Below are positions 35,853-44,714 of a stretch of 64,000 nucleotides of DNA, in pieces. The stretch is from Maridesulfovibrio sp. Lineage in GTDB: Bacteria; Desulfobacterota; Desulfovibrionia; Desulfovibrionales; Desulfovibrionaceae. The position numbers were made by a program, and so were the translations under genes. The stretch lies in contig NZ_OY787459.1 of NCBI RefSeq assembly GCF_963678865.1, forward strand, positions 1,702,501 through 1,766,500, in the 5' to 3' direction. Numbering within the stretch: position 1 is the first letter of the stretch; every line of letters begins with the position of its first letter. The notes under the pieces are model-generated. The model had not been told where the DNA came from. It did not search any database and saw only the letters and a list, made by a program, of their open reading frames with translations.

Positions 35853-36252
35853 CTGTCTCCAGTTCAAAATTTTCTTTTCTGAGCAGAGCAGCAAAAAAAC
35901 CATCGCCATCAATCAGCTTACCGCTGAAAGTACCATCATATATTCTTCCAATACCACAGGACGGGGACCGGGCTTTAAGAATTGCTTTTTTGCTGCCCAC
36001 AAGCTTCGCAAGCTTCAGGGCTTCCTCCGCCCCGCGCGTAAATTTTTCCGTAACGTCATTCCCCTCATTGCTAAGGATTTTCCCGTTTACGATTTCACAT
36101 GGGGGACGCGGTGTAGCCAGTCCGCCTAATTGTTCCGGGCAGACAGGTATAGCCCTACCCTCGGCAACCAGCTTCATTACCCGCTCGTCTGCATTGTTCC
36201 CGCCGTCATAGCGGCAACAAAGACCGGCCAGACAGCCGCTAACTATATACAT
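35848..36252 (-). CDS. DUF523 family protein
   Basis: A 134-residue protein with the DUF523 pattern: VSGCLAGLCCRYDGGNN at the N-terminus, ICPEQLGG-type VCPEQLGGLATPRPPCEI, FTRGAEEAL and ILKARSPSCGIGRIYDGTF. The several conserved cysteines suggest a metal or cluster site; the function is unknown. ATG 36252 follows GGAGG; the longer frame to 36273 starts before the ribosome site. It is divergent from the serine dehydratase gene, about 95 bases between starts. Confidence 0.88.
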   Translation of the reverse strand: MYIVSGCLAGLCCRYDGGNNADERVMKLVAEGRAIPVCPEQLGGLATPRPPCEIVNGKILSNEGNDVTEKFTRGAEEALKLAKLVGSKKAILKARSPSCGIGRIYDGTFSGKLIDGDGFFAALLRKENFELETE

Positions 36253-36347
36253 ACCTGTAACCTCCGAAAACAATGCTACATTGTTTGGTTTGAATCGTTA
36301 TGATAAAGATAGATTTCATAAACAATTTGTACGGTCAAGGAGGAGTT

Positions 36348-37697
36348 ATGCCAGCCATCACTACATCAGTTTTCGAACTGTTCAAAATCGGTCCGGGACC
36401 TTCCAGTTCCCACACCATCGGTCCCATGAAGGCCGGATATAATTTCAACAAAACTGTGGCAGATCTGGAGCCTGCAGAACAGCCGGACAATATAGAAGTG
36501 AGACTTTACGGTAGTCTCAGTGCTACCGGAAAAGGACATGGAACAGACCGGGCTGTTGTTGCCGGGCTGCTCGGTTTTCGGCCTGATAATGTTGAGTGTG
36601 ATTTCCTTGATTCTCTTGCCGACGGTAAGCCGCAGCAATTTGAAAGCGGCAAAATTTCCCTGCCGCTGAGTATCAAAAACGTCGTCTATGCTGAAGTGGA
36701 AAATGATTTCCCTTATGCAAACACACTACTCATACGTCTTCGCAAAGGCGCAGAGATTCTCTTCGAACAAGAATATTATTCAATCGGTGGTGGTTTTATT
36801 AGATGGAAAGACCAACTGCCTGAAATTCAGCGCACTCCTCCTTACAAATATTCAAATATGGATGAGCTTAAATCAATCCTCGCCGAAGAAGGCATACGTA
36901 TGCATCAGGCCATTCTTGCCAATGAAACAGCCATAAGCGGGATTTCAGAGGATGAAGTATATGAAAAGCTGGATGTGATTCTTGATGCCATGAAACAGGC
37001 AGTACGCAACGGTCTTGCAGCAGAAGGAGCCCTTCCCGGTCCAATCGGCCTGCACCGCAAGGCCAAACGTCTTTTTGACAACAGTTCGCAGCCAAACGCT
37101 TCAGATAGTTTCCTGATTCGCCTGAATGCATACGGATTTGCCGCCTCTGAAGAAAACGCAGCTGGCCACATAGTGGTTACCGCACCTACTTCCGGATCTG
37201 CCGGAGTTATCCCTGCAGCAGTTTATGCACTTGAGGAAGATCTGGGCATTACTCGCGAAAAGATACGCGAAGGTATGCTAGTCTGCGCAGCTCTTGGTTT
37301 CATAGCCAAACACAATGCCAGTATCGCCGGGGCTGAGGTTGGGTGTCAGGGTGAAATCGGCGTAGCCTCCGCAATGGCCGCCGGTTTGATTGCCTACGCC
37401 AACGGACACCGGTTCTGGCGCACGGAAAATGCTGCAGAATCAGCCCTTGAACACCATCTCGGAATCACATGTGACCCTGTGGGCGGCTATGTACAAATCC
37501 CTTGTATCGAACGTAATGCCATGGGTGTAGTTCGGGCCTATAATTCCTACCTCATTGCTTCGGTAGAAAATGAAAAATTCCATAAGGTCAGCTTTGACGA
37601 GGTTGTCAAAGCCATGGCCGAGACCGGGAAAGACATGAACAGCAAATACAAAGAGACTTCTCTGGGCGGGCTCGCTGTTTCTGTACCTAATTGCTAG
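36348..37697 (+). CDS. sdaA: L-serine ammonia-lyase (iron-sulfur)
   Basis: A 449-residue enzyme converting L-serine to pyruvate and ammonia with a 4Fe-4S cluster. The N-terminal beta domain has FKIGPGPSSSHTIGPM. The alpha domain has APTSGSAGVIPAA, GAEVGCQGEIGVA and CDPVGGYVQIPCIERNAMG, which supply the three cluster cysteines. The chain ends VPNC; in the Legionella enzyme the C-terminal Cys folds into the active site as the fourth iron ligand. The start is placed by AGGAGG before ATG 36348. It is a single gene with its own terminator. Confidence 0.95.
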   Translation: MPAITTSVFELFKIGPGPSSSHTIGPMKAGYNFNKTVADLEPAEQPDNIEVRLYGSLSATGKGHGTDRAVVAGLLGFRPDNVECDFLDSLADGKPQQFESGKISLPLSIKNVVYAEVENDFPYANTLLIRLRKGAEILFEQEYYSIGGGFIRWKDQLPEIQRTPPYKYSNMDELKSILAEEGIRMHQAILANETAISGISEDEVYEKLDVILDAMKQAVRNGLAAEGALPGPIGLHRKAKRLFDNSSQPNASDSFLIRLNAYGFAASEENAAGHIVVTAPTSGSAGVIPAAVYALEEDLGITREKIREGMLVCAALGFIAKHNASIAGAEVGCQGEIGVASAMAAGLIAYANGHRFWRTENAAESALEHHLGITCDPVGGYVQIPCIERNAMGVVRAYNSYLIASVENEKFHKVSFDEVVKAMAETGKDMNSKYKETSLGGLAVSVPNC

Positions 37698-37760
37698 GGA
37701 GCATCCGGCGAGTCATTCCGAAGGCCGGATAAGCCTTTATCGGGCATCACCGCCTTAACG

Positions 37761-37805
37761 CAAATAACCGTAATATCTTCCCAGATATTACGGTTATTTC
37801 TTTGC
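37761..37805 (+). terminator. Terminator after sdaA
   Basis: The stem AAATAACCGTAATATCT / AGATATTACGGTTATTT (loop TCCC) is followed by CTTTG. Confidence 0.8.
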
Positions 37806-37859
37806 ATGTCGCTTAAGCTAGCGATATGTGGAGCAAACAAAATTTTAATATGATGTGGC

Positions 37860-37899
37860 TTGGGGAAGATAAACTTTCCCAAAAGTTTACCTTCCCCAA
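37860..37899. repeat. 18-bp inverted repeat at the 3' end of pckA
   Basis: Arms 37860-37877 and 37882-37899 match at 17 of 18 positions (TTGGGGAAG[A/G]TAAACTTT) around a CCCA loop. It begins 19 bases after the pckA stop. No T run follows on either strand, so it may stabilise the message end or act as a Rho-dependent or atypical terminator. Confidence 0.7.
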
Positions 37900-37917
37900 C
37901 CTCGGTAGGTATCTTAA

Positions 37918-39660
37918 TTAGAACCAGCCTTTAATGTGCAAAGCTTTGGTCAGCTTGGCAAGCAGCTCTGGTTTGCAATTGAGATCGTCGGTCTGCTCAA
38001 GGAAATGCCTGCGCTGGGCGAAGCGGTCCTTGAGAGTCTGGAAGTACTCGGCACGGTTTTCAACGTTAGTCGGATTGTAGGTATCGTAGAATCCCGGCAA
38101 AACTTTTTCCATGCAGTTACGTTTGGGAATCTGTGCTCCGGGCAGCAGTTCCCAGTCTTCCCATTCGAGCTTGTCGGTAAGAATCATGGTCTGCAGGGTC
38201 AAGGAAGTCTGCAGGGGGATGGCATTGAGATCTGTATCAGAAGAACGCCAGAAACCTACGGAGTTGAAGCTGTAACCGTGTGCGCCACAGTCAAAGACAT
38301 GTGCAAAGGCTTCAACATCTTTCCAGAGTTCATAAACACGGAATGGGTTGGCGTAGGGGATAAAGACCAGCTTCTTAAGTTCTTCTTCGGAAACGTTTTC
38401 CGCCAGATTACGCTTGGTCATCAACGCAGCACCCATTGCAACTGCGAGATATGTATCGGTAAAGCGGATAATCGGCGGCAGGCAGGTATCCTTCATGAGC
38501 CAGCAGAGGGAATCAGGGAAAGTGCAACGGTTGACGTGTTCACCGATAACATCGCGGTCGATAAGAGCACGACCATTGGGGTTACGGATATCTTGGCCAA
38601 TGGGCATGACTTTGCCGTCAATTTCCAGCATGGCATGGTTCATTACAGAAACCATATATTTCCAGTCCTGATGACCTAAGGGGCGGGAGTCTGTCTTATC
38701 GAAAAGGGTCGGCTCCCAGGCACGGCAGACACGGTTTTCCGTATCAATCTGAAAAGCGTCATCGTGTAGAACTTTCTTGGCAAATCCTTCAGGCAGCGTT
38801 CCGCCGTTATCGTGGGAGTTGGTATGGGAAGACTTCCCGGTGCCGGACAAGCCGAAAAAGGCGATGGACTTCTTGCCCAGCTTCTTGATTTCAGCATCGG
38901 AACATTCGGCAAAATCAATTTCCTTGATTCCACCATGACAGGCTGCCATGCCCACACGGATACCTGAAGTCCAGGCGAGGGTAAGGGTTCCCTTCTTGCG
39001 CTCACCGAAATAGCGCATACCGAAGTTGTAAATAACGTTGCATTCTTCATCCACAAGAGCCAACTGGGGGTTGCCCTGATTATGGTAGAAAGGATCTTCG
39101 TTGCGCCAGAGGTTATCACCGACAATAATGATATCCTGAATGGGCAGTTTAGCACTCTTGGCATACTCATCTGCAAGTTCATCAAAAGGAGTGAAGTTAA
39201 CCAGCCAGTTGAAAATATTAGCCGCATCGTCTTCACTGCCGAGAATTGTGGCTTTGATCATGAGATCCTGATCCAGTCCGACAACGGCTTCGGCCTTGAT
39301 GAGCGGACGTTCCTGCATATCGAAAATTGCTTCACGCAGGTCACCCAGCACCTTGCGCTGATCAGGACCGTTCAATCGGTTATAGAAACGGCGGGCCATA
39401 GCAGTACGGCCGACTATTTTTCCATGGCAGTGGTTGAGCAGATTTGCTCCCTCGGGCAGACCGAGTCTTTTTGCCGCCTTAGGATAAATGGGGTAATCTG
39501 TTTCCATTACATCCCACTGCTTAAGGGCAAGTTCATATGCTTCGGCCGCATTTACTTTTCGTACCCGTTTATCAGCAAGCAGAGTTTCCGCAATCGCCCG
39601 CAGAGGCGGAATCTTGGAAAGGTCATCTTTGTAAAATTCATAGGTTGACTGACTAGCCAC
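37918..39660 (-). CDS. pckA: Phosphoenolpyruvate carboxykinase (ATP)
   Basis: A 580-residue enzyme interconverting oxaloacetate + ATP with PEP + CO2 + ADP. The P-loop (kinase-1a) is FFGLSGTGKSSHTN. GNPQLALVDEEC, the AACHGG and DAFQIDTENRVCRAWEPT segments and the late VFIPYANPFRVYELW follow, somewhat divergent from the E. coli form. The start is GTG 39660, eight bases after GGAGG; an upstream ATG at 39696 lies before that site. It is downstream of the oxaloacetate decarboxylase operon on the same strand, so both draw on oxaloacetate. Confidence 0.9.
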   Translation of the reverse strand: MASQSTYEFYKDDLSKIPPLRAIAETLLADKRVRKVNAAEAYELALKQWDVMETDYPIYPKAAKRLGLPEGANLLNHCHGKIVGRTAMARRFYNRLNGPDQRKVLGDLREAIFDMQERPLIKAEAVVGLDQDLMIKATILGSEDDAANIFNWLVNFTPFDELADEYAKSAKLPIQDIIIVGDNLWRNEDPFYHNQGNPQLALVDEECNVIYNFGMRYFGERKKGTLTLAWTSGIRVGMAACHGGIKEIDFAECSDAEIKKLGKKSIAFFGLSGTGKSSHTNSHDNGGTLPEGFAKKVLHDDAFQIDTENRVCRAWEPTLFDKTDSRPLGHQDWKYMVSVMNHAMLEIDGKVMPIGQDIRNPNGRALIDRDVIGEHVNRCTFPDSLCWLMKDTCLPPIIRFTDTYLAVAMGAALMTKRNLAENVSEEELKKLVFIPYANPFRVYELWKDVEAFAHVFDCGAHGYSFNSVGFWRSSDTDLNAIPLQTSLTLQTMILTDKLEWEDWELLPGAQIPKRNCMEKVLPGFYDTYNPTNVENRAEYFQTLKDRFAQRRHFLEQTDDLNCKPELLAKLTKALHIKGWF

Positions 39661-39859
39661 TGTTTTTTCCTCCAAAGAAAATGTAAGTCTCAACAACTTC
39701 TGGAAAGGCCCATTAACGGTATTTGCGATAAAATGCCACTGTTCATTTACTCAAATTTAATAAGTTTTCCCTTATGAACAGCTTCCCTTTTCGGCTTCGC
39801 AAATATTCACGCAACAGGATCAATAACATTCACACTTCCCCCTGCCGGGGCATCATAAA

Positions 39860-39893
39860 TGAAAAGGCGCATTCCCTGCTAGAGAATGCGCCC
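39860..39893 (-). terminator. Terminator of the oad operon
   Basis: The stem GGCGCATTC / GAATGCGCC is followed on the minus strand by TTTTCATTT. It lies nine bases after the 39-residue ORF and before pckA. Confidence 0.82.
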
Positions 39894-39901
39894 TGGTTCA
39901 A

Positions 39902-40021
39902 TCAGTTACGGTCTGCTGCCGCCTGTTTGCTTTCCGTTTTTCCGGTATTGGCAGTCATAACCGCAGTCGCAATTGTGCGCTTGCGTTTAGTCATTACGGT
40001 TTGTCCGGAAAGCATATTCAT
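39902..40021 (-). CDS. Possible 39-residue protein at the end of the oad operon
   Basis: ATG 40021 lies 11 bases after the oadB stop and is preceded by AGGAGAAATCAGG, a strong ribosome site that overlaps the oadB TAG. The product is short, basic and polar: MNMLSGQTVMTKRKRTIATA, then 19 more residues to TGA at 39902. There is no membrane span. The operon terminator follows directly. Context and ribosome site favour a real gene, but composition alone gives no function and no homologue is known to me. Confidence 0.5.
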   Translation of the reverse strand: MNMLSGQTVMTKRKRTIATAVMTANTGKTESKQAAADRN

Positions 40022-40032
40022 CCTGATTTCTC

Positions 40033-41160
40033 CTAAAGAGCCAGAACAGACCAGAGAACACCTGCAGCAACAGCAGAACCGAGAACGCCGGCAACGTTCG
40101 GGGCCATGGCATGCATGAGCAGGAAGTTATGCGGATCTTCATCGCGGGCAACCGTCTGGACAACTCGCGCAGAGTCGGGAACAGCGGATACGCCGGCAGC
40201 TCCGACCAGCGGGTTGATCTTGTCTTTGGTGAACAGGTTCATGAATTTGGCAAAAGCCAGTCCGCTTGCAGTTGCAACGCAGAAGGATGCAGCACCCAGC
40301 CCGAAAATAAGCATACTGTCAGGAGTCAGAAATGTCTGAGCCTGAGTGGATGCGCCAACGGAAAAACCAAGCAAAATGGTTACCGAGTCAATAAGCGAGG
40401 TGCGTGCTGTCTCGGCCAGACGCTCGGTAACGCCGGATTCTTTGAGCAGGTTACCGAAAAAGAGCATCCCCACGAGGGCAAGTGAGCCCGGTGCAATAAG
40501 CGCGGTGATGATAAAGCCGCCGACCGGAAAAAGAATCTTTTCACGGGTGGAAACTTCACGGGGTGCGCTCATACGGATAAGACGCTCTTTTTTGGTGGTC
40601 ATCAGCTTCATGATAGGAGGCTGGATAACCGGGACCAATGCCATGTATGAATACGCGGCAATGGCGATTGCTCCCAGAAGATGCGGTGCCAGCTTGGAGG
40701 AGAGAAAGATGGCCGTAGGCCCGTCCGCCCCGCCGATAATACCGATAGCACCGGCCTCACTGGGAGTGAAGCCCATATACAAGGCTCCGATGAGGGTTGC
40801 AAAAATACCCATCTGGGCTGCTGCGCCGAGCAGCACAAGTCTCGGGCTTGAGAGCATGCACGAAAAATCGGTCATGGCCCCGATACCGAGAAAGATCAGG
40901 GGCGGGAAAATCCCTTTGCTGACCCCAAAGTAGATATAATAAAGCACACTGCCTTCGTCATAAACGCTGAGCGGCATCCCGGCTATGGAAGGGATGTTAC
41001 CAACGATTGCACCAAACCCGATGGGCAGGAGCAGCAGCGGCTCGTAGTCCTTAATAATAGCAAGGCCGATAAAAAACGCTCCGATGACAATCATAATGAA
41101 GTTGCCGGGAGTCATCTCTGCAAAGCCTGTAGTGCTTAGAAAGTGCAGAAGTATATCCAT
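40033..41160 (-). CDS. oadB: Na+-translocating decarboxylase beta subunit
   Basis: A 375-residue integral membrane sodium pump of the OadB/GcdB/MmdB family. It decarboxylates carboxybiotin and exports Na+. It has roughly nine or more spans, with the conserved re-entrant segments IGIIGGADGPTAIFLSSKLAP (functional Asp) and ITALIAPGSLALVGMLFFGNLLKESGV, and AGVSAVPDSARVVQ. It lies ten bases after oadG. The alpha subunit here has the oxaloacetate-type carboxyltransferase, hence Oad rather than Gcd or Mmd. Confidence 0.93.
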   Translation of the reverse strand: MDILLHFLSTTGFAEMTPGNFIMIVIGAFFIGLAIIKDYEPLLLLPIGFGAIVGNIPSIAGMPLSVYDEGSVLYYIYFGVSKGIFPPLIFLGIGAMTDFSCMLSSPRLVLLGAAAQMGIFATLIGALYMGFTPSEAGAIGIIGGADGPTAIFLSSKLAPHLLGAIAIAAYSYMALVPVIQPPIMKLMTTKKERLIRMSAPREVSTREKILFPVGGFIITALIAPGSLALVGMLFFGNLLKESGVTERLAETARTSLIDSVTILLGFSVGASTQAQTFLTPDSMLIFGLGAASFCVATASGLAFAKFMNLFTKDKINPLVGAAGVSAVPDSARVVQTVARDEDPHNFLLMHAMAPNVAGVLGSAVAAGVLWSVLAL

Positions 41161-41169
41161 AACGTCCGT

Positions 41170-41448
41170 CTAGCCCTTGTTTTTATGCAGATACGCCACT
41201 GCAGCGGCCACAACCTCCGCTTCCGAAGGACCGGTTTTAACCTGTGGAGCCGGGGCACCGGCTACAGGACCGCTGTGATGAGCCGCAGGCGGAATAATCT
41301 TATTGCAGAACGCGGCGATCTTGGGGAGCAGCGAAATATAGGCACTTACCAGAATCAGAGCCACGAACACTATGCTCATGCCTGTGATTGAAAGTGACAC
41401 GCCGTTACCCGCGACCACGTTGTCCCAACTGAACAACATTTGTTGCAT
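41170..41448 (-). CDS. oadG: Oxaloacetate decarboxylase gamma subunit
   Basis: A 92-residue single-span membrane protein. The helix VSLSITGMSIVFVALILVSAYISLL is the OadG family hallmark, followed by a Pro/Ala linker and a short C-terminal part with EAEVVAAAVAYLHKNKG. OadG anchors the alpha subunit to the beta pump and helps assembly. Start follows AAGGAG. It lies between oadA and oadB, an A-G-B order that differs from the common G-A-B. Confidence 0.9.
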   Translation of the reverse strand: MQQMLFSWDNVVAGNGVSLSITGMSIVFVALILVSAYISLLPKIAAFCNKIIPPAAHHSGPVAGAPAPQVKTGPSEAEVVAAAVAYLHKNKG

Positions 41449-41482
41449 TTTTTATCTCCTTATTCGCTTATCTGTCAGGAGA

Positions 41483-43309
41483 CTAGATCGTCATTTGGGC
41501 CAGAGGCTGCCCCTGCTGTACCTGATCACCCGCTGTTACGGAGTAGGAGGTCACAGTTCCGGGCTTGTGAGCCTTAACTTCCATTTCCATCTTCATGGCT
41601 TCCATGACGACGATGGTCTGTCCTTCCTGAACCTGAGTGCCGGGATCAACCGCCAACCTGATGATAAGGCCGGGCATGGGAGCCGCAACGGGTTCAGATG
41701 CTCCTGCCGGAGCTGCGGAAGCTGCCCCGCCTGCTGCCGGTGCATCGCCTGCACCAATATTGAAGGACTTGCCGTTGAGGGTCGCGGTGGAGCCGTCCAC
41801 ATTTACGGTGTAGGATTGGCCGTTAACAGTTACATTGACTGTTCCGGATCCGGAACCTCCGCCCACGGAAGCACCGAGCTTCTTGAGCTGTTCAGCCTCA
41901 ACATCCTTCTTGTAGCGGATACCGATACGGGCTTCGCCTTTAAGATAGCTGACACCTTTATCTTTACAGGTAGCCACGATGAAAATATTTTCATCGGAAA
42001 GCTCGAAACCTTCTTTTTCGCAGATCTCACGGGCAGGTTTGAGTCCTTTGGAAGGATCAGCGTCGTTGATTTCAAGCGGAGTCTTTTTGGTCGGTTCAAG
42101 TTCCATCTGCTCGGAAGCAAGCTTTACGATCTCCTGATCAGGTTCGACCGGAGTCTTGCCGAAATAGCCCAGAACCATTTTGCCGTAACCGTCGGCAAAT
42201 TTTTTCCAGGGACCGAACATTACGTTATTGAACGCCTGTTGGAAATAAAACTGGGAAACCGGGGTAACGGAAGTACCGAACCCACCCTTGCGTACAACTT
42301 CACTCATGGCCCGGATAATCTCGGGATATTTCTCCATGAGGCCGTTATCACGCAGCATCTGGGTATTTGCAGTGAGCGCACCGCCGGGCATGGGGCTGAA
42401 CGGGATCATGGGATCGACCTGAGTCGCTTCGGGCGGCAGGAAGTAATCCTTCATGCAGTCGCGGAAAACGTCTTCAGCCTTGATGATTTTATCAATGTCG
42501 ACATCAATGGTGTAATCAGTCCCGCGCAGGATATGCCACATGGTGATGATGTCGGTCTGGCAGGTGCCGCCGGAAGCGGGAGCCATGGACAGGTCAATGG
42601 CATCAGCACCGGCTTCGATAGCAGAGTGATAGCAGAGCCCGCCGATTCCTGCGGTCTCATGGGTATGGAAGTGGAGCATAACATCTTCGGGCAGCATCTT
42701 TTTGGCAGCCTTGATGGTCTCATAAACCTTGGCCGGCGTGGATGTGCCGGAAGCGTCTTTAAAACATACGGAATCAAAAGGAATATCCGCATCAAGAATC
42801 TGACGCAGGGTTTTCTCGTAAAAGGCAGCGTCATGTGCGCCGGAACATCCGGGCGGCAATTCCATCATGGAAACAACCACCTGATGTTTAAGGCCGGCAT
42901 CGGCAATACACTGGCCGCTGTAGATCAGGTTGTTGACGTCGTTGAGCGCGTCAAAGTTACGGATGGTGGTGATGCCGTGTTTGGCAAAGAGATCAGCATG
43001 AGCTTTGATGACGTCACTGGGCTGGGATTCAAGTCCGACAACGTTAACACCGCGAGCGAGTGTTTGAAGGTCGGCATCGGGACCTGCTGTCTCCCTAAAC
43101 CTGTCCATCATTTCAAAAGCGCATTCATTGGAATAAAAGTAGAGGGCCTGGAACCGTGCGCCCCCGCCAGCTTCGAACCAATTGATCCCCGCTTCTTTTG
43201 CCGCTTCAACAGCAGGCAGGAAATCATCGGTCTTGACTCTGGCTCCGTAAACGGACTGAAAGCCGTCACGAAAGGCAGTACACATGAACCTAATCTTCTT
43301 CTTGGCCAC
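41483..43309 (-). CDS. oadA: Oxaloacetate decarboxylase alpha subunit (biotin carrier)
   Basis: A 608-residue cytosolic subunit. The carboxyltransferase barrel (about 1-300) has FRDGFQSVYG, the metal-site HFHTHETAGIGG and SMAPASGGTCQTD. A conserved carboxylase region and Gly/Ala linker follow, then a biotinyl domain with biotinylated Lys573 in VVMEAMKMEME. It carries CO2 from oxaloacetate to biotin, passed to OadB for Na+ export. Start GTG 43309 follows GGAGGGG. One difference from OadA of Klebsiella is an unusual VNVTVNGQSYTVNVDG strand pair before the linker. Confidence 0.93.
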   Translation of the reverse strand: MAKKKIRFMCTAFRDGFQSVYGARVKTDDFLPAVEAAKEAGINWFEAGGGARFQALYFYSNECAFEMMDRFRETAGPDADLQTLARGVNVVGLESQPSDVIKAHADLFAKHGITTIRNFDALNDVNNLIYSGQCIADAGLKHQVVVSMMELPPGCSGAHDAAFYEKTLRQILDADIPFDSVCFKDASGTSTPAKVYETIKAAKKMLPEDVMLHFHTHETAGIGGLCYHSAIEAGADAIDLSMAPASGGTCQTDIITMWHILRGTDYTIDVDIDKIIKAEDVFRDCMKDYFLPPEATQVDPMIPFSPMPGGALTANTQMLRDNGLMEKYPEIIRAMSEVVRKGGFGTSVTPVSQFYFQQAFNNVMFGPWKKFADGYGKMVLGYFGKTPVEPDQEIVKLASEQMELEPTKKTPLEINDADPSKGLKPAREICEKEGFELSDENIFIVATCKDKGVSYLKGEARIGIRYKKDVEAEQLKKLGASVGGGSGSGTVNVTVNGQSYTVNVDGSTATLNGKSFNIGAGDAPAAGGAASAAPAGASEPVAAPMPGLIIRLAVDPGTQVQEGQTIVVMEAMKMEMEVKAHKPGTVTSYSVTAGDQVQQGQPLAQMTI

Positions 43310-44017
43310 TTCCCCTCCCTATGGTTTGAGAATGGAATAGAACTCCGCAGACGGGGAGCCTGCAGATACACATTCTTGTTAAACCCAAATTTTAAAAGGA
43401 AACCAGTAATTTACGAGAACATTTTCGTCTAGCCAGAATTAAGTGCGGCAACGAGACGAGCTGAAAGTAAAACTGACTTAACACAATCCTCTGACAATTT
43501 CAGCAAAAAAGAGTAGCTTAAAAAAATTTTAATGGATAAATTGTATATTTAATCTTTTTAACCTTCCGCAACACACCTGCAGCCGACATTAAGCCAACCA
43601 ACAATTCTAATAACATACTGTTTTTACAGTAAATAATACGCCATGTATAACATTTTAACCAAGAAAAGAATCTTTCAGAGTTTTTACCTCATCCCCCAGT
43701 AATCTGGCCTTGTCCCCGGCGACAGTTCATAATCGAACCTTATTTTGAACGAAAAACAACACATTTGGACTTTTTTTCACAACTATATTTACAATTTTGT
43801 TTTTAACTACGCAATTTGTTTTCACTCTGCAAAATACCTACCTGGTAAGTAGCTAATTATGGTAGAATATTCCCCGTTGGGGCTAAAAGCGCCAAGCATA
43901 AAAAAAGCCGCCCATTTACACAGGACGGCTTCGTCATAGCATTTCTTGATCACGCAATAGTCATCGCATGCTACCAACGCTTAAGCATCTTTAAAAACTA
44001 TAATTTTATTTTTTTTA
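43310..44017. other. 708-base intergenic region upstream of oadA
   Basis: AT-rich, with no gene seen in any frame. It holds the presumed oadA promoter on the minus strand and, at its right end, a terminator for the small Cys-rich membrane protein gene. I see no riboswitch or regulator site that I can name. Confidence 0.6.
43900..43932 (-). terminator. Terminator after the small Cys-rich membrane protein
   Basis: The stem AAGCCGtCC / GGgCGGCTT is followed on the minus strand by TTTTTTTATG. Confidence 0.78.
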
Positions 44018-44203
44018 CTACTTTTGTCGAAGATCATTTACGCAAGTTTCCGAGTCAGTGCTGCATCCGCCATTTTTAGACGCAGAGCAATCACAACCGC
44101 AATCACATCCGCAACCACAGGAGCCACCTCCCTTACCGAACCATTTTCTTACGAGATAAACTACGGCAATACCTACTGCGCCGAAAACAACTATATTTTC
44201 CAT
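44018..44203 (-). CDS. FeoB-associated Cys-rich membrane protein
   Basis: A 61-residue protein with one N-terminal membrane helix (IVVFGAVGIAVVYLVRKWF) and a Cys-rich tail (GGGSCGCGCDCGCDCSASKNGGCS). This is the layout of the FeoB-associated family, small proteins usually placed beside the ferrous iron transporter FeoB. GGAG sits six bases before ATG 44203. No feoA or feoB is in the window, so the usual partner must be elsewhere. The cysteines probably bind iron. Confidence 0.82.
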   Translation of the reverse strand: MENIVVFGAVGIAVVYLVRKWFGKGGGSCGCGCDCGCDCSASKNGGCSTDSETCVNDLRQK

Positions 44204-44311
44204 CAGGGACTCCGTTGATACAGGATTTCAATTTCATCTAACTCAATTGTAATCCCGTAAATCACGAAGTCAAGCTATGGATATTAAAACCTGCCATCTG
44301 AAAGGATAGAA

Positions 44312-44485
44312 TCAAACAATGAAGCTCTGCCAGAACCCCAAAAGTTTGTTCACTGGACCGGGAAACCGTTCCACAAGAGTCTTCCACGCGATATAGGTGG
44401 CTACCAAAAAAGCTGCGAAGCCGCCACAGACAATAACATCAAACAAAATTGGGATTGCTTTTTCGGATATTCTTTTTTTTGGCAT
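44312..44485 (-). CDS. Small single-span membrane protein (57 residues)
   Basis: The start at 44485 follows a full AAGGAGGTAAC site. The product begins MPKKRISEKAIPILFDVIVC, continues with a helix (GGFAAFLVATYIAW) and ends RFPGPVNKLLGFWQSFIV. The Arg/Lys-rich N-terminus suggests a cytoplasmic start with one membrane span. It lies 108 bases before the Cys-rich membrane protein gene on the same strand and may be co-transcribed. No family recognised. Confidence 0.72.
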   Translation of the reverse strand: MPKKRISEKAIPILFDVIVCGGFAAFLVATYIAWKTLVERFPGPVNKLLGFWQSFIV

Positions 44486-44714
44486 ATGTTACCTCCTTGC
44501 AATTAAGAAGCAACTTGCATACCAGTATAAATCAGGAAACATTTACGCTGCAACACACTAAAATAAATAGACTTCTAATCCAATCGGGCACTCGCCTACG
44601 ATGGTCATAAAATTGTCATAGGTAATTTTATCTATTATTATAATGCACCTTGAGCTTAAGAGCTTTATTGTGGCATTATCAAAAATGATTTTCACGTCAA
44701 CTCCGGGACGATAT

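Noticed and set aside
41372-43432. 686-codon + strand frame opposite oadA/oadG
   Set aside because: Antisense shadow of oadA; the oadA motifs and biotin site are beyond doubt on the minus strand.
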